NCBI GenBank assembly: GCA_039583705.1
Contig: JAVKSM010000001.1
Location: forward strand, 11,032 to 75,031
Direction of reading: 5' to 3'
Length of the DNA stretch: 64,000 nucleotides
From: JAVKSM01 sp039583705
GTDB lineage: Bacteria; Actinomycetota; Actinomycetes; Mycobacteriales; Pseudonocardiaceae
The notes under the pieces are model-generated. The model ran no database searches. It saw only the letters and a program-made list of their open reading frames with translations, and was not told the DNA's origin. Position 1 is the first letter of the stretch. Every line of letters starts with the position of its first letter. Shown piece after piece: positions 16,046 to 24,349 of this stretch. Made by a program: the position numbers and the translations under genes.

Positions 16046-18289
16046 TCAGTCCTTGTCGTCGCCTGGCGTGGCTCGACGCCTGGCTGTGGTGCTGGCGGGA
16101 GCCGGGCTGGCCGCGAGCGCGATGTCGTGCCGCAGCACGACGCCGTCGACGAGGAGACGGCTGACGGTTGGCGCGAACCCCGGCGCCGTGCAGACCAGCA
16201 GGTAGGTGCCTGGCACGGCCGGACGCAACCGGTAGGTTCCGCTGGCGGCGGCGCGCGCCCGTCCGGCGTGGCCGCCCGACATATCGACGAGCGTCACCAC
16301 CGCGGGCACCGCCGCGCCGTCGCCGACCCGGCTCACCCGACCGAGGATCTCCGCGCCNNNNNNNNNNNNNNNNNNNNNNNNNNNNNNNNNNNNNNNNNNN
16401 NNNNNNNNNNNNNNNNNNNNNNNNNNNNNNNNNNNNNNNNNNNNNNNNNNNNNNNNNATATCGACGAGCGTCACCACCGCGGGCACCGCCGCGCCGTCGC
16501 CGACCCGGCTCACCCGACCGAGGATCTCCGCGCCCGACTCCGGTTCGACGGGACCCGGCGTCTCGCCGTGGACGTACCGACCGCCACGGAACAGCGAGGC
16601 CACCGCGCCGACGAGACAGATGCCGATGGCCATCGCGAAGACCACCAGCAGGCCGTGGTGGAACGGCCCGGTGACCAGGTTGGGGAAGAAACGCCTGCCC
16701 ACCAGGATCGCGGCGTTCGCCGGGTTCAGGCTGCCGAGCACCTGGCGCCCGAGGATCTCCTGGATCGGGTTGAACCCCAGGAACGCCGCGAACAGCGTCC
16801 CCACCGGCGGCAGCCCCGCCACCTGGTGGGCGACCCGGGCCGGCACGCCCTGTCCGGTGAGCCCGGAGAACAGCGCGGCCGGCATGTCGTGGGCCAGCCC
16901 GGCGATGAGCGTGGAGAAGAAGACCCCGATCGACAGCGCCATACCGGAGTTCTGCAGCGTCATCATCATCCCGCTGCCGGCACCACGCGCACCCGGTGGC
17001 AGGCTGTTCATGACCCCGGTCATGTTCGGGCTGACGAACAGCCCCGACCCGAGGCCGTTGACGAACAGGATCAGCGCGAACTGCCAGTAGACGAAGTCGG
17101 TCGGCAGCGCCAGCAACAGACCGAACGTGGCCGCCACGATGACCAGACCTCCGGTGGCGAAGGTCCGCGCCCCGAAGCGGTCCGAGAGGTAGCCGGCCAG
17201 CGGCGCGGCGGCCAGGAACCCCACGGTCAGCGGGATCAGGTAGATCGCCGACCACAGCGGCGTCTTCGCGTAGTCGTAGCCGTGCAGTGGCAGCCAGATG
17301 CCCTGCAGCCAGATGATGAGCATGAACTGCAGGCCGCCGCGGGACAGCGCGCTCATCAGCGTCGCGATGTTGCCCGACGTGAACGCCCGGATCCGGAACA
17401 GCTCGAGGCGGAACATGGGCTGCGCGACCCGGGTCTCCACGACGCAGAACACCGACAGCACGAGTGCCCCGCCGATGAGCCCGGCCAGCACCCACGGGTT
17501 GGTCCAGCCCTCGGCATGGCCGCCATAGGGCTGGATGCCGTAGGTGATCGCGGCGAGCAACGCCACCAGGCCCACAGCGAACGTGAGGTTGCCCGGCCAG
17601 TCGACCTTCGCCTGCCGCTGCCGGGTGCCGACGTCCTGCAGGCTCAGGTACGCCCAGACGGTGCCGAGCACACCGAACGGCACGCTCACCCAGAACACCA
17701 GCCGCCAGTCCACTTCGGACAGCACGCCGCCGACGACGAGCCCCGCGAACGACCCACCGATCCCGGCGACCATGTTGATGCCCACGGCGAGCCCACGTCG
17801 GGTGGCTGGGAACACGTCGGTGATGATCGCCGTGGAGTTCGCCATGAGCATCGCGCCGCCGACGCCCTGCACCACCCGCAGCACGATCAGCCACATCGCG
17901 CCCCTGCCGCCGGCGAACGGGTCGAGCGCAAGCCCGACCGAGGCCATGCTGAAGACCGCGAAACCGGCGTTGTAGATCTTGACGCGGCCGAACATGTCGC
18001 CGAGCCTGCCCAAGGTCACCACCAGCACGGCCGTGACCAGCAGGTATCCCATGATCATCCACAGCAGGTAGCCGATGTTCGCCGGCTGCAGCGGGTCGAT
18101 GGCGATGCCGCGGAAGATCGCCGGCAGCGAGATGAGCAGGATGGAGGAGTTCAGCGTCGCCATGAGCACGCCGAGGGTGGTGTTCGACAGTGCGACCCAG
18201 CGGTACCGTGGCGAGTCCGGGTGGCGCCGGCCGCGTTGCCGCCCTGCCCCCGCCGTCTGGCCCGCTGCCATCGTGCTGCTGCTCGTCAT
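16046..18289 (-). CDS. DHA2-type MFS drug exporter with C-terminal carboxypeptidase-regulatory-like domain
   Basis: 747 codons as written, including the 100-N gap; about 688 residues if the duplicated 77-bp flanks are collapsed. The first 510 residues carry 14 hydrophobic segments. Family motifs are NTTLGVLMATLNSSILLISLPAIF and VTLGRLGDMFGRVKIYNAGF (motif A), with further segments as in QacA/EmrB (DHA2) exporters. After the last helix comes a beta-sandwich like carboxypeptidase regulatory domains (EILGRVSRVGDGAAVPAVVTL ... SGTYRLRPAVPGTYLLVCTAPGFAP). Such tails occur on some actinobacterial MFS exporters; their role is unknown. ATG at 18289; a palindrome in the promoter region suggests control by a MarR/TetR-like repressor encoded elsewhere. 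Confidence 0.88.
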   Translation of the reverse strand: MTSSSTMAAGQTAGAGRQRGRRHPDSPRYRWVALSNTTLGVLMATLNSSILLISLPAIFRGIAIDPLQPANIGYLLWMIMGYLLVTAVLVVTLGRLGDMFGRVKIYNAGFAVFSMASVGLALDPFAGGRGAMWLIVLRVVQGVGGAMLMANSTAIITDVFPATRRGLAVGINMVAGIGGSFAGLVVGGVLSEVDWRLVFWVSVPFGVLGTVWAYLSLQDVGTRQRQAKVDWPGNLTFAVGLVALLAAITYGIQPYGGHAEGWTNPWVLAGLIGGALVLSVFCVVETRVAQPMFRLELFRIRAFTSGNIATLMSALSRGGLQFMLIIWLQGIWLPLHGYDYAKTPLWSAIYLIPLTVGFLAAAPLAGYLSDRFGARTFATGGLVIVAATFGLLLALPTDFVYWQFALILFVNGLGSGLFVSPNMTGVMNSLPPGARGAGSGMMMTLQNSGMALSIGVFFSTLIAGLAHDMPAALFSGLTGQGVPARVAHQVAGLPPVGTLFAAFLGFNPIQEILGRQVLGSLNPANAAILVGRRFFPNLVTGPFHHGLLVVFAMAIGICLVGAVASLFRGGRYVHGETPGPVEPESGAEILGRVSRVGDGAAVPAVVTLVDXXXXXXXXXXXXXXXXXXXXXXXXXXXXXXXXXXGAEILGRVSRVGDGAAVPAVVTLVDMSGGHAGRARAAASGTYRLRPAVPGTYLLVCTAPGFAPTVSRLLVDGVVLRHDIALAASPAPASTTARRRATPGDDKD
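16358..16457. other. Scaffold gap of 100 N with duplicated 77-bp flanks
   Basis: Exactly 100 Ns. The 77 bases before the gap (16281-16357) are identical to the 77 bases after it (16458-16534). The repeat period is 177 bases, so both copies are read in the same frame of the MFS gene. This looks like two contig ends that truly overlap but were joined by a default gap, not a biological repeat. Confidence 0.9.
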
Positions 18290-18325
18290 GTCCGGTTGCG
18301 TCCTCCGTCGGCGTCGGCCCAGTTG

Positions 18326-18343
18326 TTAGTTTGCATAAACTAA
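18326..18343. promoter_or_regulatory. Palindromic operator upstream of the MFS exporter
   Basis: TTAGTTT-GCAT-AAACTAA, a perfect 7-bp inverted repeat with a 4-base spacer, flanked by GTTG and (one base off) CAAC. It is a strikingly A/T-rich patch in very GC-rich DNA, 37 bases before the exporter start and 40 bases before cinA. TAGTTT...AAACTA-type sites are typical of MarR-family repressors of exporters. No regulator gene is adjacent. Confidence 0.6.
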
Positions 18344-18382
18344 GCAACGAGGGCCAGTACCCCCGGCACTAGGGTGGGGGCG

Positions 18383-19735
18383 GTGTCGAGAGTTGCCGGC
18401 GCGCGGGCCGGCATCGTGGTCACCGGCACCGAACTGCTCACCGGCCGGGTCGTCGACCGCAACGGGCCATGGCTGGCCGAGCGGCTCGGCGAGCTGGGCG
18501 TCGAGGTGCTCGACGTGCTCCTCGTCGGCGACCGGCCCGATGACCTGGAGGCGGCGCTGCGGTTCCAGGCGGGTCGCGGCGTCGATCTCGTCGTCACCAG
18601 CGGCGGTCTGGGGCCCACCGCGGACGACCTGACGGCCGACGCGGTCGCCCGCTTCGCCGGGGTCGACCTCGTCCTCGACGAGGCGATGGAGCGGCGGATC
18701 GCGACGATCGTGGCCGGCTTCGCGGGTCGCCGCCGCGAGCCCCCCGGGGGCCGCTCGCCGGCCCGGAACATCGACCCTGACGGTCGCTCGCCAGCCCTGG
18801 GCATCGACACCGAGGCGCTGCGGGTCGCCACCCGCAAGCAGGCGATGGTGCCCTCGGGCGCCGCCGTCGTGGCACCGGCGGGGACGGCGCCCGGTCTGGT
18901 CGTCCCGGTGCCGGACGGCCCGACCGTCATCGTGCTACCGGGGCCGCCCCGCGAGCTGCAGGCGATGTGGGACGCGGCCGTCGCCACCGCACCCGCCCGC
19001 ACCGTGCTCGGTCGGGCGCGGCCGCGCCGCAGCATCCACCTGCGGCTGTTCGGGCTCGCCGAGTCCGACATCGCGGCGACCCTGCGGGAGGTCGGGGCCC
19101 GGTTGGACCTGTCCCGCCTGGAGATCGTCACCTGCCTGCGGGACTTCGAGCTCGAGGTCGACGTCCGGGGCGGCCCGGAGTCCGACGCGGCCAGCGCGCA
19201 GCTCGTCGAGGAGATCCGCGCCCGGCACGGCCGGTTCCTCGTCAGCACCGACGGCAGCTCGGTTGACGAGGTGCTCGCGGGACTGCTGACCGGCCACCGC
19301 CTCGGGCTGGCCGAGTCGTGTACCGGCGGCCTGCTCGCCGGCCGGATCTCGGCCCGCCCCGGCTCGTCGGCGCATCTCGCCGGCAGCGTCGTCGCCTACT
19401 CCAACCGGGCCAAGGTCGAGCTGCTCGGCGTGCCCGCAGCGCTCATCGAGCAGCACGGCGCGGTCTCCCCCGAGGTCGCCACCGCGATGGCGACCGGGGC
19501 ACTTCGCCGATTCGGTGCCGACGTCGCCTGCGCCGTGACCGGGGTGGCCGGCCCGGGCGGGGGCACCAGGACCAAGCCGGTCGGGTACGTCTGCTTCTGT
19601 GCGAGAGCCGCCGACGGTCGCACGCTCGCCCGCGATCCGGTACTGCCTGGCGGACGGGCCGACGTGCGGGACCGGTCCGTGGTGGTCGCGATGCATCTGC
19701 TGCGTCGGCTGCTGCTCGGCGAGGGCCGCCGGTAA
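18383..19735 (+). CDS. cinA: CinA family protein (MoCF domain plus NMN deamidase domain)
   Basis: 450 residues from GTG 18383; GTG 18374 is the alternative. N-terminal MoCF/COG1058 domain ([32 protein letters not shown] ... [14 protein letters not shown] ... [15 protein letters not shown]). C-terminal CinA/NMN amidohydrolase domain ([15 protein letters not shown], with the nucleophile Ser in ESCTGG, through [11 protein letters not shown]). It recycles NMN to NaMN. Between the two MoCF halves is an unusual insertion of about 35 residues with a near duplication (GRSPARNID / GRSPALGID) encoded by a short direct repeat at 18750-18810. The gene is divergent from the exporter. Confidence 0.92.
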   Translation: MSRVAGARAGIVVTGTELLTGRVVDRNGPWLAERLGELGVEVLDVLLVGDRPDDLEAALRFQAGRGVDLVVTSGGLGPTADDLTADAVARFAGVDLVLDEAMERRIATIVAGFAGRRREPPGGRSPARNIDPDGRSPALGIDTEALRVATRKQAMVPSGAAVVAPAGTAPGLVVPVPDGPTVIVLPGPPRELQAMWDAAVATAPARTVLGRARPRRSIHLRLFGLAESDIAATLREVGARLDLSRLEIVTCLRDFELEVDVRGGPESDAASAQLVEEIRARHGRFLVSTDGSSVDEVLAGLLTGHRLGLAESCTGGLLAGRISARPGSSAHLAGSVVAYSNRAKVELLGVPAALIEQHGAVSPEVATAMATGALRRFGADVACAVTGVAGPGGGTRTKPVGYVCFCARAADGRTLARDPVLPGGRADVRDRSVVVAMHLLRRLLLGEGRR

Positions 19736-19844
19736 GCCGGCGCTGCGGCTCGCAGCGCCCACCGGCTCCGCCGGGTGGGTTTACCGGGGGATGGTCTAGG
19801 GCAGAGAACCCCTTACTTATCACCCGATCGAGGGAAGGGTCACG

Positions 19845-20006
19845 ATGGTTCCCCTGCTGTTGGTGCTCCTGCTCGCTGTCATCCTCGGCGGCGCAGGTTT
19901 TGCGCTCCACCTCCTGTGGATCATTGCGGCGGTCGTGCTCGTCGTCTGGCTGCTCGGCTTCCTGTTCCGTTCCGCCAGCGGCGCGGGACGCTGGTACCGC
20001 TGGTGA
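19845..20006 (+). CDS. Small hydrophobic membrane protein
   Basis: 53 residues, preceded by GAGGGAAGG six bases before the ATG. Two membrane-spanning stretches (VPLLLVLLLAVILGGAGFAL and LLWIIAAVVLVVWLLGFLF) and a C-terminal GAGRWYRW. This matches the short hydrophobic proteins common in Streptomyces and relatives (lmo0937-like/DUF5670). Function unknown; such genes are often stress-induced. Confidence 0.75.
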   Translation: MVPLLLVLLLAVILGGAGFALHLLWIIAAVVLVVWLLGFLFRSASGAGRWYRW

Positions 20007-20085
20007 GCTGCCACCGCTGGTGATCCGGTGCCGGTGGCGAAACTGGTAGCGGTGGCGATCCGGTAACGAGTGGTGGGGCGGCCCC

Positions 20086-21813
20086 TCAGAACGGGGAGCG
20101 GCCACCGAACATGTCGGCCAGCCGGGCGACCAGCGACAGGTCGCCCGTCGCGCTGGCGCGGCCGCTGCCGAACAGCACCAGCGGGTTGACCGCACCGAGC
20201 GCCAGCCGGCCGAAGTCGGCGGCGGAGAGCTCGATCCGCACCTCCGGACAGGACGAGGCGCCTGCCCGAGCGTGGGCGCTCCCGTCGCGGACCTCGATCG
20301 TCCAGTCCTGCGGCGTCCGCCCGGCGAGCCGAAGCCGGTAGCTGATGTCCCCGCTGAAGCCGGCCCCGGCGCGCGGGTCGTAGGCCTTGGCCATGGCGCC
20401 GAACAGCCCGCGCTGCACCATGGACGGGCCCAGCAACCGCTCCAGCACCGCATCGGAGGCGCCGCTGACGAGTTCGGTGAGCCCGTTGCGGGTCCGGGCG
20501 CCCAGCGCGTCCCGCACCTGCCCGGCCAGGTCCCTGACCCCGGGTAGCCCCAGGTGGGTAGCGGCGAGCTCGGCGTCCTCGTCGATCCGGTACGGCGCCG
20601 GCAACGACCGGGCCGGCGCCCGGCGGGCGAGCGCGGCGTCGACGACCGGCGCCAGCCGGTCCGCCTTCGCCTGCTCGGCCTCCTCCCGGCCGTCCTCGAA
20701 GTGTGGCAACACCTGCGTGCCGAACAGCTCCAGGCTCTCGCAGATGTGCTCGTGCCGGTTCCGGCCGGCCTGCAACACGAAGATCACCTGGTCGACGCCG
20801 GCCGCCTGGTAGCGCCGGACCAGGTCGGTGACCTGAGCCGGGCTGCCGATCGCGCCGCGCAGCGAGCCGATGCCCTCCTGCAGCAGCCGCACCCCGAGCG
20901 GCGCCGCCTGCGGCGTGACGAGGTGGCGGGCGAAGCCGGCCTCCTCGCGCCGCTCGCGGAACTCGGCCCACACGTCCGTCGAGTTGGGATAGTGCTCACC
21001 ACCGCCGTAGTAGTGGGCGAGCGAGTAGCCGAAAAAGTGCGCGCCGTCGATCCCGCGCTCGATCGCCTCCGCCTCCTCCTGGGCGATCATCAACGGCACC
21101 ACGACCGCGAGGTTCGGGTTGACGGCGAACCCAGCCGGCACGCACTCCGGCGATCCGAGCAGCTCGTAGTACTCGCTGGCCCACCGACCGGCCTGCTCCG
21201 GCTCGACGAAGGAGAAGGACAGCGCCCCGATGCCATTGCGGGCGGCGTGGTGGATCGTCTCGCGGCGGCTGCACGCCACCCACAGCGGCGGATGCGGCCG
21301 CTGCACGGGCTTGGGGACGACGTTGCGGGGCGGCATCCGGACGAACTGGCCGTCGGCACCGGCGAAGGGCTCCTCGACGAACATGCGGGTGATGACGTCG
21401 AGCGCCTCCTGCCACATGGCCCGCTTGGCTCCGCGCGGGACGCCGAAGCCGCCGAGCTCGGCTGCCGAGCTGGCCTCGCCGGTGCCGAGGTCGACCCGGC
21501 CGCCGGAGACCAGGTCGAGGGTGGCTACCCGCTCGGCGACCCGGGCCGGGTGGTTGACCGGCGGCGGGAGCTGGACGATGCCGTGGCCGAGTCGGATCCG
21601 CGAGGTGCGCTGGCTGGCCGCGGCGAGGAACACCTCGGGAGCCGAGGAGTGGCTGTACTCCTCGAGGAAGTGGTGCTCGACCTCCCAGATGTGGTCGATA
21701 CCCACCCGATCAGCGATCTCCACCTGCTCAAGGGCCTCGTCGAGCAGCCGGCCCTCGTCCCCGGGCGCCCACGGACGGGGCATCTGGTGTTCGTAGAAGA
21801 TCCCGAAGCGCAT
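20086..21813 (-). CDS. LLM-class flavin-dependent monooxygenase with C-terminal SCP2 sterol-carrier domain
   Basis: 575 residues from ATG 21813 (MRFGIFYEHQMPRPW); in-frame starts at 21822, 21831 and 21837 would add up to eight residues. The first 370 residues are a bacterial-luciferase-like TIM barrel (EHHFLEEYSHSSAPEVFLAAASQRTSRIRLGHGIVQLP ... VERVATLDLVSGGRVDLGTGE). The last 110 residues have an SCP2-like pattern (GDISYRLRLAGRTPQDWTIEVRDG ... EVRIELSAADFGRLALG). The fusion suggests a lipophilic substrate. It probably uses FMNH2 or F420; the sequence does not decide. Confidence 0.85.
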   Translation of the reverse strand: MRFGIFYEHQMPRPWAPGDEGRLLDEALEQVEIADRVGIDHIWEVEHHFLEEYSHSSAPEVFLAAASQRTSRIRLGHGIVQLPPPVNHPARVAERVATLDLVSGGRVDLGTGEASSAAELGGFGVPRGAKRAMWQEALDVITRMFVEEPFAGADGQFVRMPPRNVVPKPVQRPHPPLWVACSRRETIHHAARNGIGALSFSFVEPEQAGRWASEYYELLGSPECVPAGFAVNPNLAVVVPLMIAQEEAEAIERGIDGAHFFGYSLAHYYGGGEHYPNSTDVWAEFRERREEAGFARHLVTPQAAPLGVRLLQEGIGSLRGAIGSPAQVTDLVRRYQAAGVDQVIFVLQAGRNRHEHICESLELFGTQVLPHFEDGREEAEQAKADRLAPVVDAALARRAPARSLPAPYRIDEDAELAATHLGLPGVRDLAGQVRDALGARTRNGLTELVSGASDAVLERLLGPSMVQRGLFGAMAKAYDPRAGAGFSGDISYRLRLAGRTPQDWTIEVRDGSAHARAGASSCPEVRIELSAADFGRLALGAVNPLVLFGSGRASATGDLSLVARLADMFGGRSPF

Positions 21814-21907
21814 GGGGCACATTACCGTCATCGTCACGTCCGCGCCCCGGACGGCGCAGCCGAGCGGGGGCCCCCGCCCCTACCTACGCGCCTAGGTCGC
21901 TGCCGGC

Positions 21908-22558
21908 CTACCCGGCGGGCCGCACGCCCAGCCGCAGCCGGATGTTCTCACCCCGCATGCACCGGCGCAGCCATATCATGGAGGCCAACGCCGTCACCAC
22001 GACGAGGGAGTAGGAGCCGGCGGTGCTGACCACGAGGAAGTCCCCGATGGTCGCCTGCGCGAGCGTCCACAGCGTCGTCACGCCGTTGACGATGAACACC
22101 ACGGCCCACAACACGGAGACCCGGCGGAAAAATCGCAGGATACAGGGGTGACCGATCAACGTTGGGGGGAACGCGCAGAAGTCGTTGGCCAGCTTGGCGA
22201 TGAACGGCCGCTCCAGCGGCAGCGATGCCAGCAGGACGCCGGCGATGAGAAAGTTCTGCACGCTGGGCTGCAGGAAGTAGAGGAAGGCGCTGCCGGTGGT
22301 GAGGCCGATCAGCGTGCGGACTCCCAGCAGGGCCGTCGTCAACAGCAGCACCGCGGGCACCGGCCGGCGCGTGACCAGCCGGGTGAGCACCGCCGCGACC
22401 GACCAGGCCAGGGCGGCGTACAGCCCGCCGGAGAACCCGACCACCCGAAACAGCAGGTAGAACAGCAGCAGTGGCGCCAGCGCGGCCTCAACGATGTGTT
22501 GCCCGGCGTGCTTGACCAACTGCGGCAGGGCCGGCAGGTGGACGGTCATCGACTGCAT
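21908..22558 (-). CDS. VC0807-like integral membrane protein
   Basis: 216 residues from ATG 22558 (MQSMTVHLPALPQLVKHAGQHIVEAA); the frame is open to a GTG at 22606. Five to six hydrophobic segments. The layout (VKHAGQHIVEAALAPLLLFYLLFRVVG, then ALAWSVAAVLTRLVTRRPVPAVLLLT and LLERPFIAKLANDFCAFPPTLI-like C-terminal part) resembles VC0807/intracellular-septation-A-like proteins. No catalytic motif. Function unknown. Confidence 0.65.
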   Translation of the reverse strand: MQSMTVHLPALPQLVKHAGQHIVEAALAPLLLFYLLFRVVGFSGGLYAALAWSVAAVLTRLVTRRPVPAVLLLTTALLGVRTLIGLTTGSAFLYFLQPSVQNFLIAGVLLASLPLERPFIAKLANDFCAFPPTLIGHPCILRFFRRVSVLWAVVFIVNGVTTLWTLAQATIGDFLVVSTAGSYSLVVVTALASMIWLRRCMRGENIRLRLGVRPAG

Positions 22559-22702
22559 GGGCGTGGGTTCCCTCTCGTCTGGGGTTTCACCCATATTGGC
22601 AGGCACTTGTGAGCGGCCCCGCGCCGCCCCGCCTGCTCAACTGCTCGACGCCGGACCGGTGACGCGGCCGCGTCCCGCTCGGGACGAGGACCAGCCGCTA
22701 CC

Positions 22703-23350
22703 TCAGCGGGGTCGCCCGACCAGGAAGTCCGAGCTGTGGACCGGCGCGAGCTCGACCACCTCGCCGGGCTCCGGAGCGGTCCACATCTTGCCGTCACCCG
22801 CGTAGATCGCCACGTGGTACACCGACCTGGGGCCGCCGAAGAACAACAGGTCGCCCGGTTGCACGTCCGAGCGCGTGACGTGCGGCGAGACGTCGTACTG
22901 CGCCTGCGAGTTGTGCGGCAGCGAGATGCCGACGCGACCGTAGACGAACCTCGTCAGTCCCGAGCAGTCGAAGGCGGTCGGGCCAGCCGCGCCCCAGCGG
23001 TAGGGCGCCCCGGCCTGTCGGGCAGCCTCGGCGACGATCCGCTGGCCCAGCGACGGCACCACGACCGGAGCGGGAACGGGAACGGGCTGCAGGCCCGGCA
23101 TCGGCACCGGCCCGGGCAGGCCGGGTGGCCCGGGCAGGCCGGGTGGCCCGGGCAGGCCGGGTGGCCCGGGCAGGGTGGGGAGCGGTGGCGGGAGCGGCAG
23201 GTCGACCGGCAAGGCGGAGCTGAGCGCGGCGGGTGAGGCCGTCGCGATCCCGGGAAACGCGGCAAGCGCTCCCGCGACCGCGGTCGTGCCGGCGGCGGCG
23301 AGGCGCAGCCGATGTCGACAGACCCGGGGGGCGGCGTGGCGTCCAGGCAC
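22703..23350 (-). CDS. Secreted NlpC/P60 endopeptidase with collagen-like linker
   Basis: 215 residues. GTG 23350 is five bases after GGAAGGAG, better than GTG 23365. A signal peptide (LRLAAAGTTAVAGALAAFPGIATASP) is followed by a Pro/Gly-rich linker of GPPGLP units, then an NlpC/P60 domain: QAGAPYRWGAAGPTAFDCSGLTRFVYG (catalytic Cys), VQPGDLLFFGG and VYHVAIYAGDG (catalytic His). It would cut peptidoglycan stem peptides outside the cell. A second NlpC/P60 gene lies at 30417 near the injection-system genes. Confidence 0.9.
   Translation of the reverse strand: MPGRHAAPRVCRHRLRLAAAGTTAVAGALAAFPGIATASPAALSSALPVDLPLPPPLPTLPGPPGLPGPPGLPGPPGLPGPVPMPGLQPVPVPAPVVVPSLGQRIVAEAARQAGAPYRWGAAGPTAFDCSGLTRFVYGRVGISLPHNSQAQYDVSPHVTRSDVQPGDLLFFGGPRSVYHVAIYAGDGKMWTAPEPGEVVELAPVHSSDFLVGRPR
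23111..23164. repeat. Three perfect 18-bp tandem repeats in the NlpC/P60 gene
   Basis: Unit CCCGGGCAGGCCGGGTGG, three copies at 23111-23164 with a degenerate fourth. In the gene it encodes the PPGLPG collagen-like linker. Confidence 0.9.
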
Positions 23351-23470
23351 CTGTACTCCTTCCACGTCCCACAGAGTGGGCCCGCTGCGGTCCAGGTCAC
23401 GATAGCGTCACGGCCGGACAACGAGATGCAACGGGGTGGGGTGTCGCGCGTCCGGGTTTGCCCGCCCGTT

Positions 23471-24280
23471 CTAGCGGGCGCGCCACTCCACCAGCCGGTC
23501 GCGGCTGCGCACCAGCCGCAGCAAGGTGGTCAGCCCGATGCCACCGACGAGGTTGCCGAGCAGCGTCCATCCGAACCATGCGACCCAGTCGCCGTACCCG
23601 AACCCGCCACCGGCGTGGATTCCCGCGAAGATCAGCAGCGAGTCGAGCACCGAGTGGAACATGCCCAGCCCGGCGATGAGGAAGCCGGCCGCCACCGCCG
23701 CGACGAGCTTTGCCATGTCGTCCTCGGTGCCGTTCTGCATCCGGGTGAGCAGCGTGATCGCGCTGCCGGCGAGCACGGCCAGGCAGAAGGTGCCAGGGGT
23801 CAGCGGTGCGGTCGCGAAGTGGCCGCCGGCACGCACCGCCGTCTCGCGCAGCTCGGGGAACCCGAGCACGATCACCCAGGTCATCCCCCAGCCGCCGGCC
23901 AGGTTTCCGGCGAGGGTGCCCAGCCACAGCCGCAGCAGTTGCCAGAAAGAGGCCGCCCGGGCAGCCACCACCGTCACCGGGATCAGGAAGCCCTCCGTGA
24001 ACAGCTCGCTGTGCCCGAGCAGCAGGGCCACGAACCCGATCGAGAACGCCAGGCCGGCGAGCAGCGTGCTGCCGGTCGCGTGCTCGACGGCCAACAGTGC
24101 GAGCACACCGAGCGCCACCTCCGCTCCGCCGACGAAGCCGGTCGAGAGCAGCTCGGGCCAGGTGCGGTGCAACCGGGGCCGGCCAAGCTCGATGATGCGG
24201 TCGACGGTGAGCTCGACCTCCCTCTCGCGCAGCTCCTCGACGCGCCCGCTGCGGTCTGTGCTCCGTCGTTCGTCCACCAT
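23471..24280 (-). CDS. Formate/nitrite transporter (FNT) family protein
   Basis: 269 residues with six membrane segments. FNT features are the broken-helix motif region LFTEGFLIPV, then GNLAGGWGMTWVIV, a FHSVLDSLLIFAGI block and a final LLGNLVGGIGL. These form pentameric channels for small monovalent anions (formate, nitrite, hydrosulfide). A charged N-terminus of 40 residues precedes the first helix. ATG 24280. Standing alone, so the substrate cannot be assigned. Confidence 0.85.
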   Translation of the reverse strand: MVDERRSTDRSGRVEELREREVELTVDRIIELGRPRLHRTWPELLSTGFVGGAEVALGVLALLAVEHATGSTLLAGLAFSIGFVALLLGHSELFTEGFLIPVTVVAARAASFWQLLRLWLGTLAGNLAGGWGMTWVIVLGFPELRETAVRAGGHFATAPLTPGTFCLAVLAGSAITLLTRMQNGTEDDMAKLVAAVAAGFLIAGLGMFHSVLDSLLIFAGIHAGGGFGYGDWVAWFGWTLLGNLVGGIGLTTLLRLVRSRDRLVEWRAR

Positions 24281-24349
24281 CGCCGCAGTATCACCGGCGC
24301 GCCGGCCGGGAGCAGCGGGCTCCGGCGCTGGGTGCCCTCCGGGTCGTCC

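Noticed and set aside
16281..16534. A genuine direct repeat or tandem beta-domain in the exporter
   Set aside because: The repeat is base-identical and separated only by exactly 100 Ns, which fits a contig-overlap artefact much better.
15933..18347. Long frames on both strands across the MFS exporter, including a 772-codon plus-strand one
   Set aside because: Arg/Gly/His-rich shadows of the DHA2 exporter; they also read through tRNA sequence and the N gap.
23111..23164. CRISPR-like array
   Set aside because: The units are contiguous 18-bp repeats without spacers and encode a Gly/Pro linker. No CRISPR array was found anywhere in the window.
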